From Calvatia gigantea (taxonomy: Eukaryota > Basidiomycota > Agaricomycetes > Agaricales > Lycoperdaceae), in contig JACAAK010000001.1 of assembly GCA_025093985.1 (NCBI GenBank), positions 930,001 to 994,000 on the forward strand: 64,000 nucleotides of DNA, in the 5' to 3' direction. Under the pieces are notes generated by a model. The model was not told the DNA's origin. It did no database searches and saw only the letters and a program-made list of their open reading frames with translations. Both the position numbers and the translations under genes were made by a program. Each line of letters starts with the position of its first letter. Position 1 is the first letter of the stretch. Shown here in pieces: positions 36,620-48,376 of the stretch.

Positions 36620-37814
36620 TTAGCGGTCTTGAAGATTGTTGAGAAGCCTCAAGATGTTGATGACTATCCAGAACATCAGTGGAAGATTGCGAAATTTGCA
36701 TGGAGGTAACTCACAAAGGTTAATAAAGCTACGAAATGGGAGAAAACATTCAACCGAGGGTCAAGGGAAGGAGTGAGGACTACGTACTCAAGATACAAGC
36801 TGATGGCGCCCATAATGTATTCATCAGGCGACAAACGTTTGTTGATCGTGTAAGTGTCGTACACCACGTAGCCGCTGAAGATAAGACAGCCACCAATGGC
36901 AAAGATAAGATCCATAGTGCGACCGAAAGGGATGAAAATGCCGACGAGCCCAGCCACAACAAGAGCTATAAGACTACCAAAGAGGAAGGGACCCATCCCC
37001 GAGAAGTCGTACTTGGATTGCAACGTGAAGAGTGTTAAACCAAGGAAAACACCAAGTGTGATCAAACTAACAAGGCATAAGCTTCAGCACTATCAAACTT
37101 TCGAGACACTCACAGCGCCTGAAGGACCAATATGTTGTCAAAGAAGGCGACAACTATACCGAGCGTAAAGGCTTCCATCAACGTGAACGTAGACAAGAGA
37201 ACGAAGTTCCAAGGGGGGGAATGACGTTTCCAGTAAAGTAAACCGAGGTTGATGAGGGTACCGAAGAGAGGGACGTAGAACGACCAGGTGCTAGAAAGAT
37301 AGTGAGAAATCAACGTGCCAACTAAGATAGGGGCAGACCCACTGTGTCTGAACCCAAAAGATAGCCTTTGGCGACTGGGAAATGGAGCCTCCTATAATGC
37401 AAGTTGCTGCCTGAATCGTTTATCGTCAGATCCGCGGGATGGGGGTGCAAAAGGCTTGTGCATACAATCTGACACACTGTAGGTCACGTAAGTACGAGCC
37501 ATGAATTTGACGGAAGAGTCGTGGCTTACAAAGAATCGTATAGACTTTGCGGACGAATGCATTCCTGATCTCAAGAGAGCTTTCTGAGACGGATACACCA
37601 TACTGCGAAGAAATTTCAGAAATGGAGAAACTAAAAACTTGGGGACCAAACGTACCTTAAAGTCATCTGGGAGTTCGCCTGGTGCTGGCTGGTCATAGAA
37701 ACCTCCAGGTTCGTCCCTGCTGGACCTCCCCAAGAGAGGTTCGTGAGCCTCATTTCTATCTTGTTGCGCGCTCGTAGTACCGTAGCCCGGCGGAGGAACT
37801 GGATAGTTGCTCAT
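36620..37814 (-). CDS. BXI1: Bax inhibitor-1 family (Lifeguard-like) membrane protein
   Basis: A minus-strand gene with about five introns. The protein begins MSNYPVPPPGYG, with a Pro/Gly-rich cytosolic N-terminus, then FVRKVYTIL at the first membrane segment, and further helices including ATWSFYVPLFGTLINLGLLY and TFTLMEAFTLGIVVAFFDN. Near the end come GGCLIFSGYVVYDT and the typical FINLFINILRLL. These are hallmark positions of the BI-1/TMBIM family: seven-helix proteins of the ER and vacuole that act as calcium leak channels and stress or cell-death modulators (Bxi1 in yeasts). The start at 37814 is the first ATG of the proline-rich leader; one further ATG lies ten codons upstream. Confidence 0.9.
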
Positions 37815-40287
37815 GGTGGTCACTAAGAAGGCGATGACCACTGCGCTCGCAGCCTTCTAGAACAGATGATGACTAAGCAGCGCCGTATGATATCACGTCT
37901 GCCGTGTGGCCGTGCTCTTAATCTCCTGCCCACTTGCCAGCTTCAATCGCACTTCCCAGTTACCTGGAGGTTCTGGATGCTTCTAACAGTTGCCATCCTT
38001 CACAGAACGGCGATGTCATCGAACAGAAAACAAAACCCTCCTCGAGAACACATTGACATCTGACACACCGAAGTATGGCCCAATGGTGCAAAACATACAA
38101 ACATACACATTAAGTGGACAGGACCGCCCAGCTTCAAGCTTCAAGGCTTGTTCGACTCCAAATGGAGGACTCTGCCAGCTAAAAAGCACAACCTGACAGT
38201 TACCACTGAGCCAAGAAAGACGAATATGAGGCTGCAATATTCAAGGCCCTGCTGACGGTATCCTCGTACCCGTCACCTCCCACACCTCACCTAGTCTTGG
38301 CGCGTAGCCTGCCGATTTTTCCGAACGGCCGACAATGTCTCTTCTGCTCTTCACCATCCAGATTGTGGAGGATCTATGCTTGAAACATGGGGCGGGAATC
38401 ATCAGTTACAAATTCGTCCTGGGTAACCAGATCCAGCGCTGTCAGATTCCCCAAGTCCGACGTACTTGTCCCCCTTTTTTATTCCCATTTCAAGCAAACC
38501 CTTACTAGTAGCATCCAGTACTGCACGGAGCACGAAACCACTGGTCTGGTGTCCGTTTATGAAGTCGCCTATCGTTAGTTCGTACGTCCGCAGGAGGAAA
38601 TGAAACACCTCGCTAGAACCCATGGGCAGGGTCTCTCAAACTTAGGCAAACTGATCCCTCAAAAAAGATGGTCTACAGATTTTGCGGCACGGCAAGGATT
38701 GCATGCAGCCAAACCTGGGTGCTAATCTGTAGTCCTCCCCTTTCACTACGACCACAAGTTCGTAGTATTCAACAACTCGGATATTGACTCCCTCATTCCC
38801 AAAGGAATTGTCCAACCACTCCAGGCCTGCGTAGGCCCCCCGAAAAGGTCTTTCCCTGTTCATTTACCGATCTACTGCAGGCTCCATGAAATGATTTCAT
38901 CCCGAAATCGCGGAGGGGCTTCACGTAGTCAACGATAATCCGACCTGACTTCAAGGCAGCTTGTGTACATATTCAAGTTCACCCCTACCCAACAAAAGAG
39001 AAAGCGCATTCTCCTACCCGGATCGAGCCAGTGAGCGCTTGAACCGACGAAAATACCAAGCTATTCAGGCTGAAACGTTGACCCTCGCGGCCGAACCACC
39101 AGGTGAAGCATACCAGGCTCAGGCCTAGGGCTGATGAATGGCAGATGTACCCAGCTTCAGGGACTTCACGTCAGGGCAAGCACAGTCAGACTGGAAGGTT
39201 GAGTTAGGGAGGCCTGTCACACGGCATACCATATTTATTTCATTACTTGAGATCAGTCCCATGCATATATATGTTTTTTAAACCCCCCTTTTCCCCCACA
39301 TAACGCTATTCATCTAATCTCATGTGAGCATGCTGATGTCAAGGAGTGTCGGTTTTAAGTTGTGAGATTGTCATTCGATGCCGGTAAATTAGCTACAACA
39401 AACATGCTTGACAGCTCCTCCCCTGCATATTCACAAGCCATGTCTTCGCACACCTTGAAGTAATTGAAGGAAGAGGATTTTCAGAAGATTGTACGCGTCA
39501 TAGTAGTATCATATAACGAGAACAACACCTTGCCAACCTGTACGAAAACAATTAGACACCCTTATCCTACGTTTAGATAGTCTTTAACCTTCAACGTTCA
39601 GCTTCATCCCGGCTGAAAAATGACTAGTCACTGCCACTGACACGGCTGGAAGAAGGTCCTGTTTTCGACCGGGAAGAACCTCGTAGCCGGGGGTAAAAGG
39701 ATCTGGAATCCAAAAAAAATCGATCCAGGACCGTGGGGGCTAAGCATCCTAAGTGCGATGCACACGGAGCGCAGCCGTAACTCTACATTCAACTGCTCAA
39801 CAGTCACGAGAGTCTGCTAGGCGCTAAGGTCACCCAACAACCCCGATGCCGAGCGCCGATGGATGGTAAGCGGTGAATAAAGATGTACCTGTAACACGGA
39901 CCAGACCAATCATTAAACCATTAACGAGGCTGCGGCTTTCGTGGTTGTTGTGGCCCGCGGCTGGGTTAGGGGGAACACACTTCGGGACCCAAGATCAACG
40001 TCGCTGGGATGAACGGGCTTCAGTCGCCACCAGGAATAGTAATTTTAGTTGAATTTTCGGGCGCCATTAGCCTTCAAACTCGTTGAGCCATTCTCTCGGG
40101 CCCAAGAACCTCAGTGGCGAAAGGGACGGGACCAGATTTCTGCGAGTCACTTCCATAAGCGCAGGACTGCGAGCCTGGAAGCCCGAATTCAGCTGTTTGA
40201 GCTTTGAACAGTGGATATGGAACCCGGGGGGGTGGTTTAAGCGACATTGCCATTAGGAAAGAAATATATTTTAGCCCGGATGGTTAG
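37815..40287. other. Gene-poor region
   Basis: About 2.5 kb without a supported gene. Open frames are short and lack recognisable motifs. No transposase, reverse transcriptase, tRNA or repeat array was seen. Confidence 0.45.
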
Positions 40288-41078
40288 CTAAAGCCTGAGG
40301 GAGCCAGAATGTGAGTGGTAGGCAACATCTGCGCAGTCAGCCAAAATACCGCACGCCGATTGACGACGCGTAAGATCTGCTGCAGTCACGTCAACGAGTT
40401 GTCTGAACGAAGGTGCAGTGGTTGCTTGTTCACGAACGTGAATTGAGATGGTGTCAAGCGAATTGCACCCGGAGACTAGGCAGGCTAGACGCGGACGTCC
40501 TTGGTACCGAGTGTGAAGCACAAGTCTACGAAGGTTTTCCCCGGCGTGCTGGAGCGGGAGGGCTACAGCCAGTGAGCCGACGGTAGTATTAGAGATTTTA
40601 CCCGTCCTGTGCCACAGACATAGCGAGCTGCAGCATACTGTAACGAGAGACAATTGCAGTGGCCGTAGCGTTGGTATGGCCGCAATCACTCAACAACGGC
40701 ACGCCACCAGGGATCATCGATCTTTGCAATGTTCCAAGCAGAAGCTTGACATCCCGATACTTGTGCCAGTCACTTCCCATGGTTGGCTGATGCCGACGCC
40801 AATGGCACAGGAGGACATAATAAATGGGATCGGATGGAATCTAATTTATGTAGCAGGTACAGTTAGTAAGTATTTTCAAACACAGCGAATGAGTCAGTAA
40901 GCCCTTGGGTTTCTTTTCCGTTCCCCGGTGTCTGGGGAACATGACACGAATCATGGACAATAAGTAATGACGCGATCGACGCACACAGTATTTCATATCG
41001 GAGTTCTACTGGCAAGGGGTGCATTAATGCACCTAATTCTGCCTTTACGGCATGGGCCTGCTCCAACGAGTTCTCCAC
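40288..41078 (-). pseudogene. Possible decayed gene (fragments in different frames)
   Basis: Three minus-strand frames (41078-40863, 40780-40598, 40689-40288) have protein-like content. The first starts with LPVELRYEILCASIASLL, reminiscent of the opening of F-box-like or related fungal hypothetical proteins; the last is leucine-rich. They cannot be joined into one frame with convincing introns, so a degraded gene is suggested. A small stem-loop (GTTCCCC, 7-nt loop, GGGGAAC) lies near 40918-40938. Weakly supported. Confidence 0.22.
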
Positions 41079-42228
41079 GATGCTCGAGACCTGAGGCTCG
41101 AGATCTGAGGCCGAGCGGTCACGCGCACGTCTCAGGGTCGGTATACATTGATAACCTCCCGTTCTTTGACATCACCACAAAGGCACAATGGTTGCGATAA
41201 TTGACCATCGCTTATGGAAGTTGAAACGTTGATCCCTCAGTCGTGATGTTTGTGTTATGATCCGTGGCAAACCCCCCACAATATCCCCTACAGCGCAGAT
41301 CGTTCTGTTTTCTAAATAAAATAAAAAGCGTTATCAGTACACCCGCCTAGGAGGCGCCATTCCGGAGTTCACCTTGGGTTGTGGAGGAGGGCCACGAATT
41401 ATAACAACCTGGTTTCTTCCCTCGTGAGTTACGTCTTAAGCAGGATCAACTCTTGCCTTGTGGCGGTAGCCGGGTGCCGGCCTGACGCCGGCGACCAGCT
41501 TGAACAACATCGGCCACATGTGGCGTAAGGTTGGTTCAACTCGATCATCGATTTCGAGTTTCCAGTGATGTAAACAACTCAGTAGCCGCAAGGGTCACTG
41601 GTTCATCCATGCGGTTCGCCTCTTTCATAGGCTCACGGCAAATCTCCATCGGCCGATACAGAGGAATTAATCTCGTGGGGGCAAGAAGCTTCATGAGTCG
41701 GGATGTTAGCCACAGAAGCCAGACAAACAATCTAATAAACTTCTAATCCAGCCTCCTGGTAGACTATGAAGATCGAGTGGCATATCGGCGTTTTGGACTT
41801 CTAATTTTGTTCGATTCTCCCAGAGGCGTTCCACCCGAGGTGCCAAAGGGTAGCCGCACGATTTCGTTGGGGTGAGAAGAAACTTCTAGAATACACAAGA
41901 CGTGCGCCCGTGTCATATGGGTTGGTCGCAATGAGACAAAGATCAAGCACTGTACTTAACTTATCTCTCTGTTCAATTGCCAAATGTTAAGGAGGGCTTG
42001 GTGAGATAGTGCTCGCGTGAAAAAAGAGCTCTTGCTATCGGAAGCAGGGAAGACGATACGATTATGTTGGCTGTTGCGTCACACAACCGGAACGGGTCTC
42101 TGGAGCGATATCCGACTCGGAAGCCAGAGTATTTGGCTGTAAGGTGCTCTGAGAGCCTGAGATTTGACTAGAATGTCGACATTTCTGATCGATCTGGTTG
42201 ATGGTAGACACGTCCATAAGAATGCCAA
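41079..42228. other. Gene-poor region with a short direct repeat
   Basis: No supported gene. Near 41080-41115 a segment of about 17 bp (GCTCGAGACCTGAG and variant) is repeated in tandem. Otherwise no structure was seen. Confidence 0.35.
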
Positions 42229-43232
42229 ATTAAACCTGTGAAGGGAGGTAAGGTGGTAAGCCCCACTGCTCTGGTACGAAGTCCTCAAGAGTCTTCAGCG
42301 TTTGATCGGCTTTCTCCTCTTCCAAATAGTCGACGCCCAAGAGATTGTCATCAGGAACCCATACAACTGTGAGAGGTGCCTGCACTCAATCACAAGTCAG
42401 AAGCCTGGACGATCCACACGAACCTGACATCCCCGCTCTCTTTCCCGCTTGCATCCCAGGCAGTGCATCTTCGAAGACAAGACCCTTTCTCCTTTCTTCC
42501 CTTTGGGCTTCCGTAATAGGGCCCTCGATAGGGCCGACGTCTCGCAAAAGCATTACTTTCGCCGCAACGAGAAAGACATCGGGGGCGGGTTTTCCCCGTA
42601 TTGTATGATTGGCGTCATCTCCGCATACCACCTTTCCCTCAAAACACCCAAAAACGTCCTGAAGATGTCGGGTCTTCGTTTCATACTTCCATCTTCGAGA
42701 CCCAGTCGCGACTGCTATGGGAATGCTGTGGGATTTCAGATGGTGGACCAATTTTCTGACTCCAGGGAGAAGGGAAAGTGTGGGCCATCTTTCGTCTTGT
42801 AATTTGTTGCATTGTGCCAAGAAGTCCTCAAGAGTCAGATCTATGTCCGGGAAGAACGATAAAAGGTGCTCCGCGGATGGACGCTCCGCTATACCAGAAA
42901 CCGTTCAGCCGGGGGTTCATGATAAGAGTTGGATCAGCAAAACCCACGTTTACCCATGCAACCAGCCTTGATATCCCAGGTCATTTCTTTTCCGTGTTTC
43001 CCAAGGATCTCATCTGTTCAGCAGCATCGAGGTATTACGTTCCATTACCCTTGAAGAGGCCAACGTGAGACTAACTCGTCACATCGGTATAAATTTTCTC
43101 TGAATCTATCATAAGACCTGGACACACAGGTGAGAAAAGTGGTAACAGGATCCATAACGATGGAAGCTGCGCACCGTCCATGTCGAAAAGAACATACTCA
43201 ACCTTAGGGAAAGATTGTGTATTTTGAGCCAT
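42229..43232 (-). CDS. HAD-superfamily hydrolase (subfamily IA, pseudouridine-5'-phosphatase/HDHD1-like)
   Basis: Five exons on the minus strand. The protein opens with VEYVLFDMDG, split by an intron before LMIDSEKIYTDVTNEILG, giving the nucleophile motif DxDG followed by the DSE typical of subfamily IA. Motif II is IAVATGSRRWKYETKT, the motif III Lys is in IRGKPAPDVFLVA, and motif IV is VFEDALPGMQAGKRAGM. The C-terminus VWVPDDNLLG is common in the HDHD1 branch. Such enzymes remove phosphate from small metabolites such as pseudouridine 5'-monophosphate, glycerol phosphate or deoxysugar phosphates; which one is not decidable. An ATG 17 codons upstream (43283) is also in frame. The gene is divergent from the neighbouring glutaredoxin gene. 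Confidence 0.87.
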
Positions 43233-43447
43233 GTCGCTTGTGATGGGTACTGTCGGGGCGCGGTCGATTAACCGCCCAATCATGGCTTTCCTATCCTGTC
43301 TGGATAAAAATAAACATCCACTTCGTTGATATTTCTGGAAATGAGTGATTCCATTGACATGAGCGTTGGTGATCCTCGGGCACTCCGCTGAGTTGTTGGC
43401 TCCATGACTGAATCAGTGTGCCTAAGACGCCGTGGAGAACGTCATGA

Positions 43448-43466
43448 CATAAGATATTGTCTTATG
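43448..43466. promoter_or_regulatory. Dyad CATAAGA-N5-TCTTATG in a divergent promoter
   Basis: A perfect 7-bp inverted repeat with a 5-nt spacer lies between the start codons of the HAD phosphatase (-) and the glutaredoxin (+), about 140 bp before the latter. Its location suggests a site for a dimeric regulator, but this is positional inference only. Confidence 0.3.
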
Positions 43467-43604
43467 CTAGCGGGAGGTCTGGTAGGTTTTTGAATTAATC
43501 GCCGCCATCATCACGAGCATGCGTGGCGACCATCGACACGTTACATAAAATTGACCTGAAGCACACGCTCGCAAGTTTCCACTAGATCCTTTTCCTCCTT
43601 CCCC

Positions 43605-44437
43605 ATGTCTTTCCTCCGTCGCAAGCCGATCCGATTTTTTACTCTCTCCTGTGGTCTCTTGATGCTTATCTGGTTGTTCGGTCCGTCATGGGAACTTCCA
43701 GAATCCTGGAAGGACACAGGCATCATGACCTCTTCCCGTGCTAAGCTCGCCCAAGTTCTCAGCACAAAGAAGCAGGCTAAGGTTGATGAAATATATGGCT
43801 TGCTTCATGTTGTTACCGCAGATTCGGAGGAATATCAGCATGTCTTGACCAGCAGTGCGGAACTGGATCCGACAAAAACCGTCAGCCTGGATGTCTATGC
43901 CGCCGGAGAGAATGGCCTAGATTGGAAAGCGGAAATGGAGCGTTTGAATGTCAAGTATCCTGTTACCGTGTTCAGCAAGGTGTGTTCTCTTTGACCCGAA
44001 ATTGTGTGAACACCTTCGAAGGCTGAAAATCGCGATTTGATGTGACTAGACTTACTGCCCGTGTGTCAACCTTCCCATCACCATGCGATTCTCTCCACGA
44101 CTCACTTTTCCATCTGTTCTTTAGGTATTCTAGGAAGGCCAAAAATCTGCTGGCCTCATATGATCTCAAGCCACCCGCCAAGGTGATAGAAGTTGATCTA
44201 AGAGGTATGTCATCCTTCTCTCCGGTGCTGCGCAGTTCAACTCAAGCGTGAAAAGACGATTCGAATGTCCTCAAGGCACTTCTCACCCGTCTTACTCATC
44301 ACTCCACATTTCCCAACATCCTCGTCCGCGGAAAATCTTTGGGAGGTTCTGATACACTCCAGGCATTACATGCAACCAACTCACTTGCGGGTATCCTGGA
44401 GGAAGCCGGAGTTCTTGTACAGAGCAAAAATAAGTAA
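43605..44437 (+). CDS. Membrane-anchored glutaredoxin with CPYS active site
   Basis: Four exons: 43605-43979, 44050-44060, 44125-44204, 44256-44437, giving 215 residues. A single hydrophobic segment at residues ~10-27 (FFTLSCGLLMLIWLFG) predicts a type II anchor, and the C-terminal half is a thioredoxin-fold glutaredoxin: VTVFSK, active site TYCPYS at 126-131, the FPNILVRGKSLGG loop (cis-Pro and GSH-binding GG) and SDTLQAL. This arrangement matches fungal secretory-pathway glutaredoxins (Grx6/Grx7-like) that reduce glutathionylated proteins in the ER/Golgi lumen. The second exon is only 11 nt and encodes the active-site Thr-Tyr-Cys plus two bases of Pro; without it the enzyme would be inactive. 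All borders are GT-AG. Confidence 0.88.
44050..44060 (+). other. 11-nt micro-exon carrying the glutaredoxin active-site Cys
   Basis: ACTTACTGCCC is preceded by GACTAG and followed by GTGTGT, consistent with splice acceptor and donor. Inserting it between exons 43605-43979 and 44125-44204 restores frame and creates the CPYS motif. A direct splice from exon 1 to exon 3 would shift the frame and lose the Cys. Confidence 0.82.
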
Positions 44438-44612
44438 TGGACTCCGGGTGTTATTGTATTTTTAGAGTAATCGTTCGGAGTCTACCATAACAGAGACATT
44501 TCTCATATCATCGAAACACGTTACGAGATGGACTAAAGTTACTCAAAGCCATACTCCAGGCGCCAGGTTGGTTCCCGTTCTGTCTTAAGTCGACCGTGGA
44601 AGCCTACCCCAA

Positions 44613-45903
44613 TCATAGGCACTTTACCCACAGTCAGTTTTCATGTGAAAGAGTAAACGAAGTGGGTAATACGAACCTGAGAATACCATTGATTCATAGC
44701 TTGGCAGGTGAACGGAGCAGCACAAACACTGGGCCCTGTCCATCCAATGCTATAAATGGCGCATTGGTTAGTATTGATAATCTCAAAAACCGAAGCCGAA
44801 GGATGCTGCGCACCCGCCACATTGGCCCCAGTGGGTTTGAGTTGCCCCATTAGCGGTGGTTGTGGTAGTGGGAGTGGTAGTCGGAGGATTTTGCGTGGTG
44901 GTTGGGTTACCTCCTCCGGTGATACCGAACCAGTTGAGGACGTCATTGGCTTGAACTGGAATGTTGTGATCTACACCCGCAGCGCTAATGGCCTGAAAAT
45001 TAGGTCCGTAAGTAGTGCGGGTCCAGCCGGACAAGGGTGAGTTCTGTTGGGTCGAGATCGGGGTTTGGCTGTATCCAAAGACGTTGGTCCATTGCTTAAT
45101 GCCCTCTCCAAAGTTATGATAGTTGAGGGTAGTGTCGCTACGAATAAAGCAGATTAGTCCGGCTCGGTGATTGAAGTCGAATGTTTTGGCCTACAGTGTC
45201 CCTTGCCAGATTTGCATCTTGGGCCTAGAGCCAGTATAGCCTGGAAATCCAGACCGGGCTTGGTCACCCTAAGGCAGCATGAGCTCACGAAAATATATCT
45301 TCACACCTTGTCACTTACCCATTGTTGCGCGGTCTTTGTAAGTTGGCCCTGAGCACATGGGGTGTTCCACATATTTGGTCCGGCGAAGCAGCCATAGGGA
45401 ACACCAGCAAAGGCAGCACCAGCCTTGAACAAGTCGGGATACGCGCCTGCGAGGACGTTGGTCATCATGGCACCGGAAGAAGTTCCAGTCATGAAGACAC
45501 GCGACGCGTCTACGCCCCAGTTTGCGATAGCATAACGGACCATATTAGCGATGGCGAGAGAATCACCGCCGCTATTGTGTGTGAGAGTGGCTGTGGAGTG
45601 GACATCCCAGCATCCTCCAGAGTCGGGAGCGTCAGGATAGATCACGATGTATTTGAACTGATCAGCCAAGTTGGCATATTGCGTGCCAGAGAAGTATGCC
45701 TGGGCGGTACCCGTGCAAAAGTGCATGGCGACTATCAACGCGGGGTTTGCCGGGAGACTGGGAGGTTTGTAGTAAAAGAAACCGACGTTTGTGGGGTTGG
45801 CTCCCCAGCTACCGGTTTGCTGTTGAAGGGTGGAAAGTGCAGCATTGGCGCCAAGGGCACTTGCTGCCACTGCCAGCAGAATTTTAGAGAATACGAACGG
45901 CAT
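44613..45903 (-). CDS. Secreted carbohydrate esterase (acetyl xylan esterase, CE1-like) with C-terminal CBM1
   Basis: A minus-strand gene starting at 45903. The signal peptide is residues ~1-21 (hydrophobic core FSKILLAVAASALGANA). The catalytic domain resembles PHB-depolymerase/CE1 esterases: MHFCTGTAQAYF, IVIYPDAPDSGGCWDVHS, nucleophile in GTSSGAMMT, the GCFAG and QIWQGTLDTTLNY motifs, and a His in GVDHNIP. A Thr/Pro linker follows (PTTTQNPPTTT), then a fungal cellulose-binding module (HWGQCGG, spliced to IGWTGPSVCAAPFTCQAMNQWYSQ and a final exon encoding Cys-Leu-stop). It probably removes acetyl (or feruloyl) groups from plant cell-wall xylan, acting outside the cell. Start and stop are unambiguous. 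Confidence 0.9.
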
Positions 45904-47466
45904 ATTGAAGAAGTTCCGAAAAATGATCTGAAACCTGGGGAACAGTCAAACAGGCGACGAAGCATACCGATTTTATACTCCAGAATCTTGTGGCAAGTAA
46001 CAAACCCCACTGATGAGTTTTACCCGGAGATAGCGAGTTGGGACCTTGGATAATCCGCTCTTGTCAGCACATAATGAAGTCGCCTCGTTCGCGTGGTGTA
46101 CGGATATATACAAGTCATGACTCTCAGGGATTGAATGGGGGATGATCAAAAAGAGCGGAGGATTGAGCAAGAGCAATCCTTCCTGCTGGGATCTTTCAAG
46201 AAGCAAGTTTCTAAAAAAAGTATGTCGATCGTCAACAAAATTTCAAACGCTGGCGTAAGTATCTTACTTTGTCCTCTCTCCAACAATAAATCAACCTCTG
46301 AGCAATGGAAGTGGATGAGGTCCTGACCCACCGCCTAAACGTCCGAATAAAATTCGACGAAATTCCGGAACTTCCCACAGGTGGTGTGGTGGAACGGATC
46401 CTTTCGTATTATTCTTGACCTTGGCCATGAGGATGCCATTTAGAGGCGCCAAAAATAACTGTCTGCAGGAGGCGCAACCTTTGGCTAAATAACTACGGAG
46501 GCTTTAGTCGGAAGATTTACTTCTCCAAGGATAGGCAGCCAGAATGGCAAGGCGCGGAACAACCCCGGGGACATCGCGGTTTCCCCCGAGGGGGACCTAG
46601 TTTGAGCCTTGGAGAGAGCCGTAGCGTGCTGGGTAGCCCATTGAAGCACGACAAGAGAGAAGACATTGTACAAAACATTACTCTCCTGAGGAGAATCGGA
46701 ACCGTTCAAACTTCAAACTGTGGCAAACGGAGGGACCGGTCAGCAACTTCGGACATTTAACTTGTCTGGTGATGCTCACATGGTAAGGCCTGAAGGGCCA
46801 GACCCATTCGGGCGAGGGAAAAAGTTATGATACAAGTATGACCCAGTTGAACAACTATGTTGACGGCTTGCGACAGCATCAAAGTTGATCAACGCATCAG
46901 CGCCCAGTGTCAGGAGGGGTAACTTCCATCGCGGGAGATGAGTTCGCTGTGGAAATGATAATAAGGAACATCCGTGAACGTCCTTGCGCTTCTGAGAACT
47001 ACTGCTTTCCTCGGCATAAATTGGCCGCTGATGATACGAATGGTGGGCTTATTGATCAGGCGTGTTGTCGATTCTATGGTTTGGGTGTGATATTGAGAAA
47101 GCCTGTTGTCAATGTATGAACGAAGACTATGAGCTGGTTGCAAGCAACTTCCAAACCTGGTGATAAGACAAAAATCAGTTTTTGTCGGCGCCACGTTCCG
47201 TTTCCAGAAAATGATGTCGACGGCTGTGACACCTTCGAGCCGACAGTATCTGTCGCCTGTTGAATGACTAGGTATAGGTGATGAGTAGCGTATAAATTAA
47301 GGATATGTGGGCGGGAAACAAACCAGATGTATTTGTTGTGTTAATGGAACAAAAGAAGTCACCGTTACGCAACCATTTTTCAGCCGCTTCAAACTTCAAA
47401 GCTTCAGCGCTTAGGCTCATTAACAACTACCACCACGTTCTTTACTCGCTTTCCCTATCTACTGTA
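45904..47466. other. Intergenic region, no gene seen
   Basis: About 1.5 kb between the divergent esterase and Cys-less glutaredoxin genes, presumably with both promoters. Short open frames on both strands show no recognisable motif. Confidence 0.45.
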
Positions 47467-48376
47467 ATGTCCATTCCACGTACTTCTAGTCGTACCCCTC
47501 TTCAGGACCACCTCCTTCCCCTCTACTCATCGTCAGAGAAGCCTCAACCCCCCTCTCTCATGGCCCATCTATTTGCCGTAGCCCACCCCCGCAAGTCAAG
47601 ACAGCGCACCACGCTCCTTGCTCTTCTTTCCCTAATTCTGTTATCTACCTACGTCTTCTTTATCCACTTTCCTGAAGCCAACACCTCATTCGCCTTGCGG
47701 AGGCAAGATACTAAGCCCGCCGCCGGCCAGCTCACCCTCGCGCTCGAGTCGATCCGCAAGTCCGGTCTGGCCACAATATCGAAATCGGTGAACTCCGCAA
47801 AACAAGTGTCCCTCACGAATGACCAGGAACTTGCCGCAATATCTAGTTTCCTTGCCAGTCTGCCCCAGAATCAAATTCCTTCCTTTGTCGATCCATCACG
47901 TCCCATCGACCCCCAGCTAGTTCTGGACTTCGATACCCGCGGCCCCCGTGCCCCTGAAGAAGTGCGAGCTTTGGTTGATGATGTATGGTCAAGAAACCCC
48001 GTCTTCCTCTACTCCAAGGTTAGTATACTTCCGAACCGTCTTGTCTCCAATAAATAATTAACTAATGGATCGTCTCTGCTCTATATAGCTCTATTCAGCA
48101 CATTCGCGCGAAGTTAAAGCGATATTGGATGGTTTGAACCTAAAACCATCACCGACTATCATCGATGTCGACATGCGCGATGATGCAGATGTCCTTCTCC
48201 CTCTGCTTGGTCGTCTCACTTCTTCCAATGAGTTACCAATTTTGATCGTCTCTGGGAGATCAGTGGGTTCTATACAGGACATCCGCGCAAAGAACAATGA
48301 TGGAACCTTGCGGCAAATGATCGCCCAGTCTGGTGCAGTGATCGACGGAGCAACCAGGAAGAAGAAGAAGCATTAA
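47467..48376 (+). CDS. Membrane-anchored glutaredoxin-fold protein lacking the active-site cysteine
   Basis: Exons 47467-48018 and 48089-48376, separated by a 70-nt GT-AG intron, give 279 residues. A hydrophobic segment at ~48-68 (TLLALLSLILLSTYVFF) follows a basic cytosolic stretch, predicting a type II anchor. The C-terminal domain aligns by eye with the CPYS glutaredoxin at 43605: VFLYSK then LYSAHSREVKAIL, ending in LPILIVSGRSVGSIQDI. The active-site position reads YSAHS, so the catalytic Cys (here residue ~187) is Ser, while the Ser at the fourth position remains. A redox role by the usual mechanism is therefore unlikely; a structural, regulatory or GSH-binding role is possible. The C-terminus is a Lys-rich tail (RKKKKH). 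Confidence 0.82.

Noticed and set aside
36736..37038. 100-residue plus-strand frame inside the Bax-inhibitor gene
   Set aside because: Antisense shadow of a conserved multi-exon membrane-protein gene.
42229..48376. Biosynthetic gene cluster around HAD phosphatase, glutaredoxins and esterase
   Set aside because: No backbone enzyme (PKS, NRPS, terpene cyclase) or P450s; the genes have unrelated roles.
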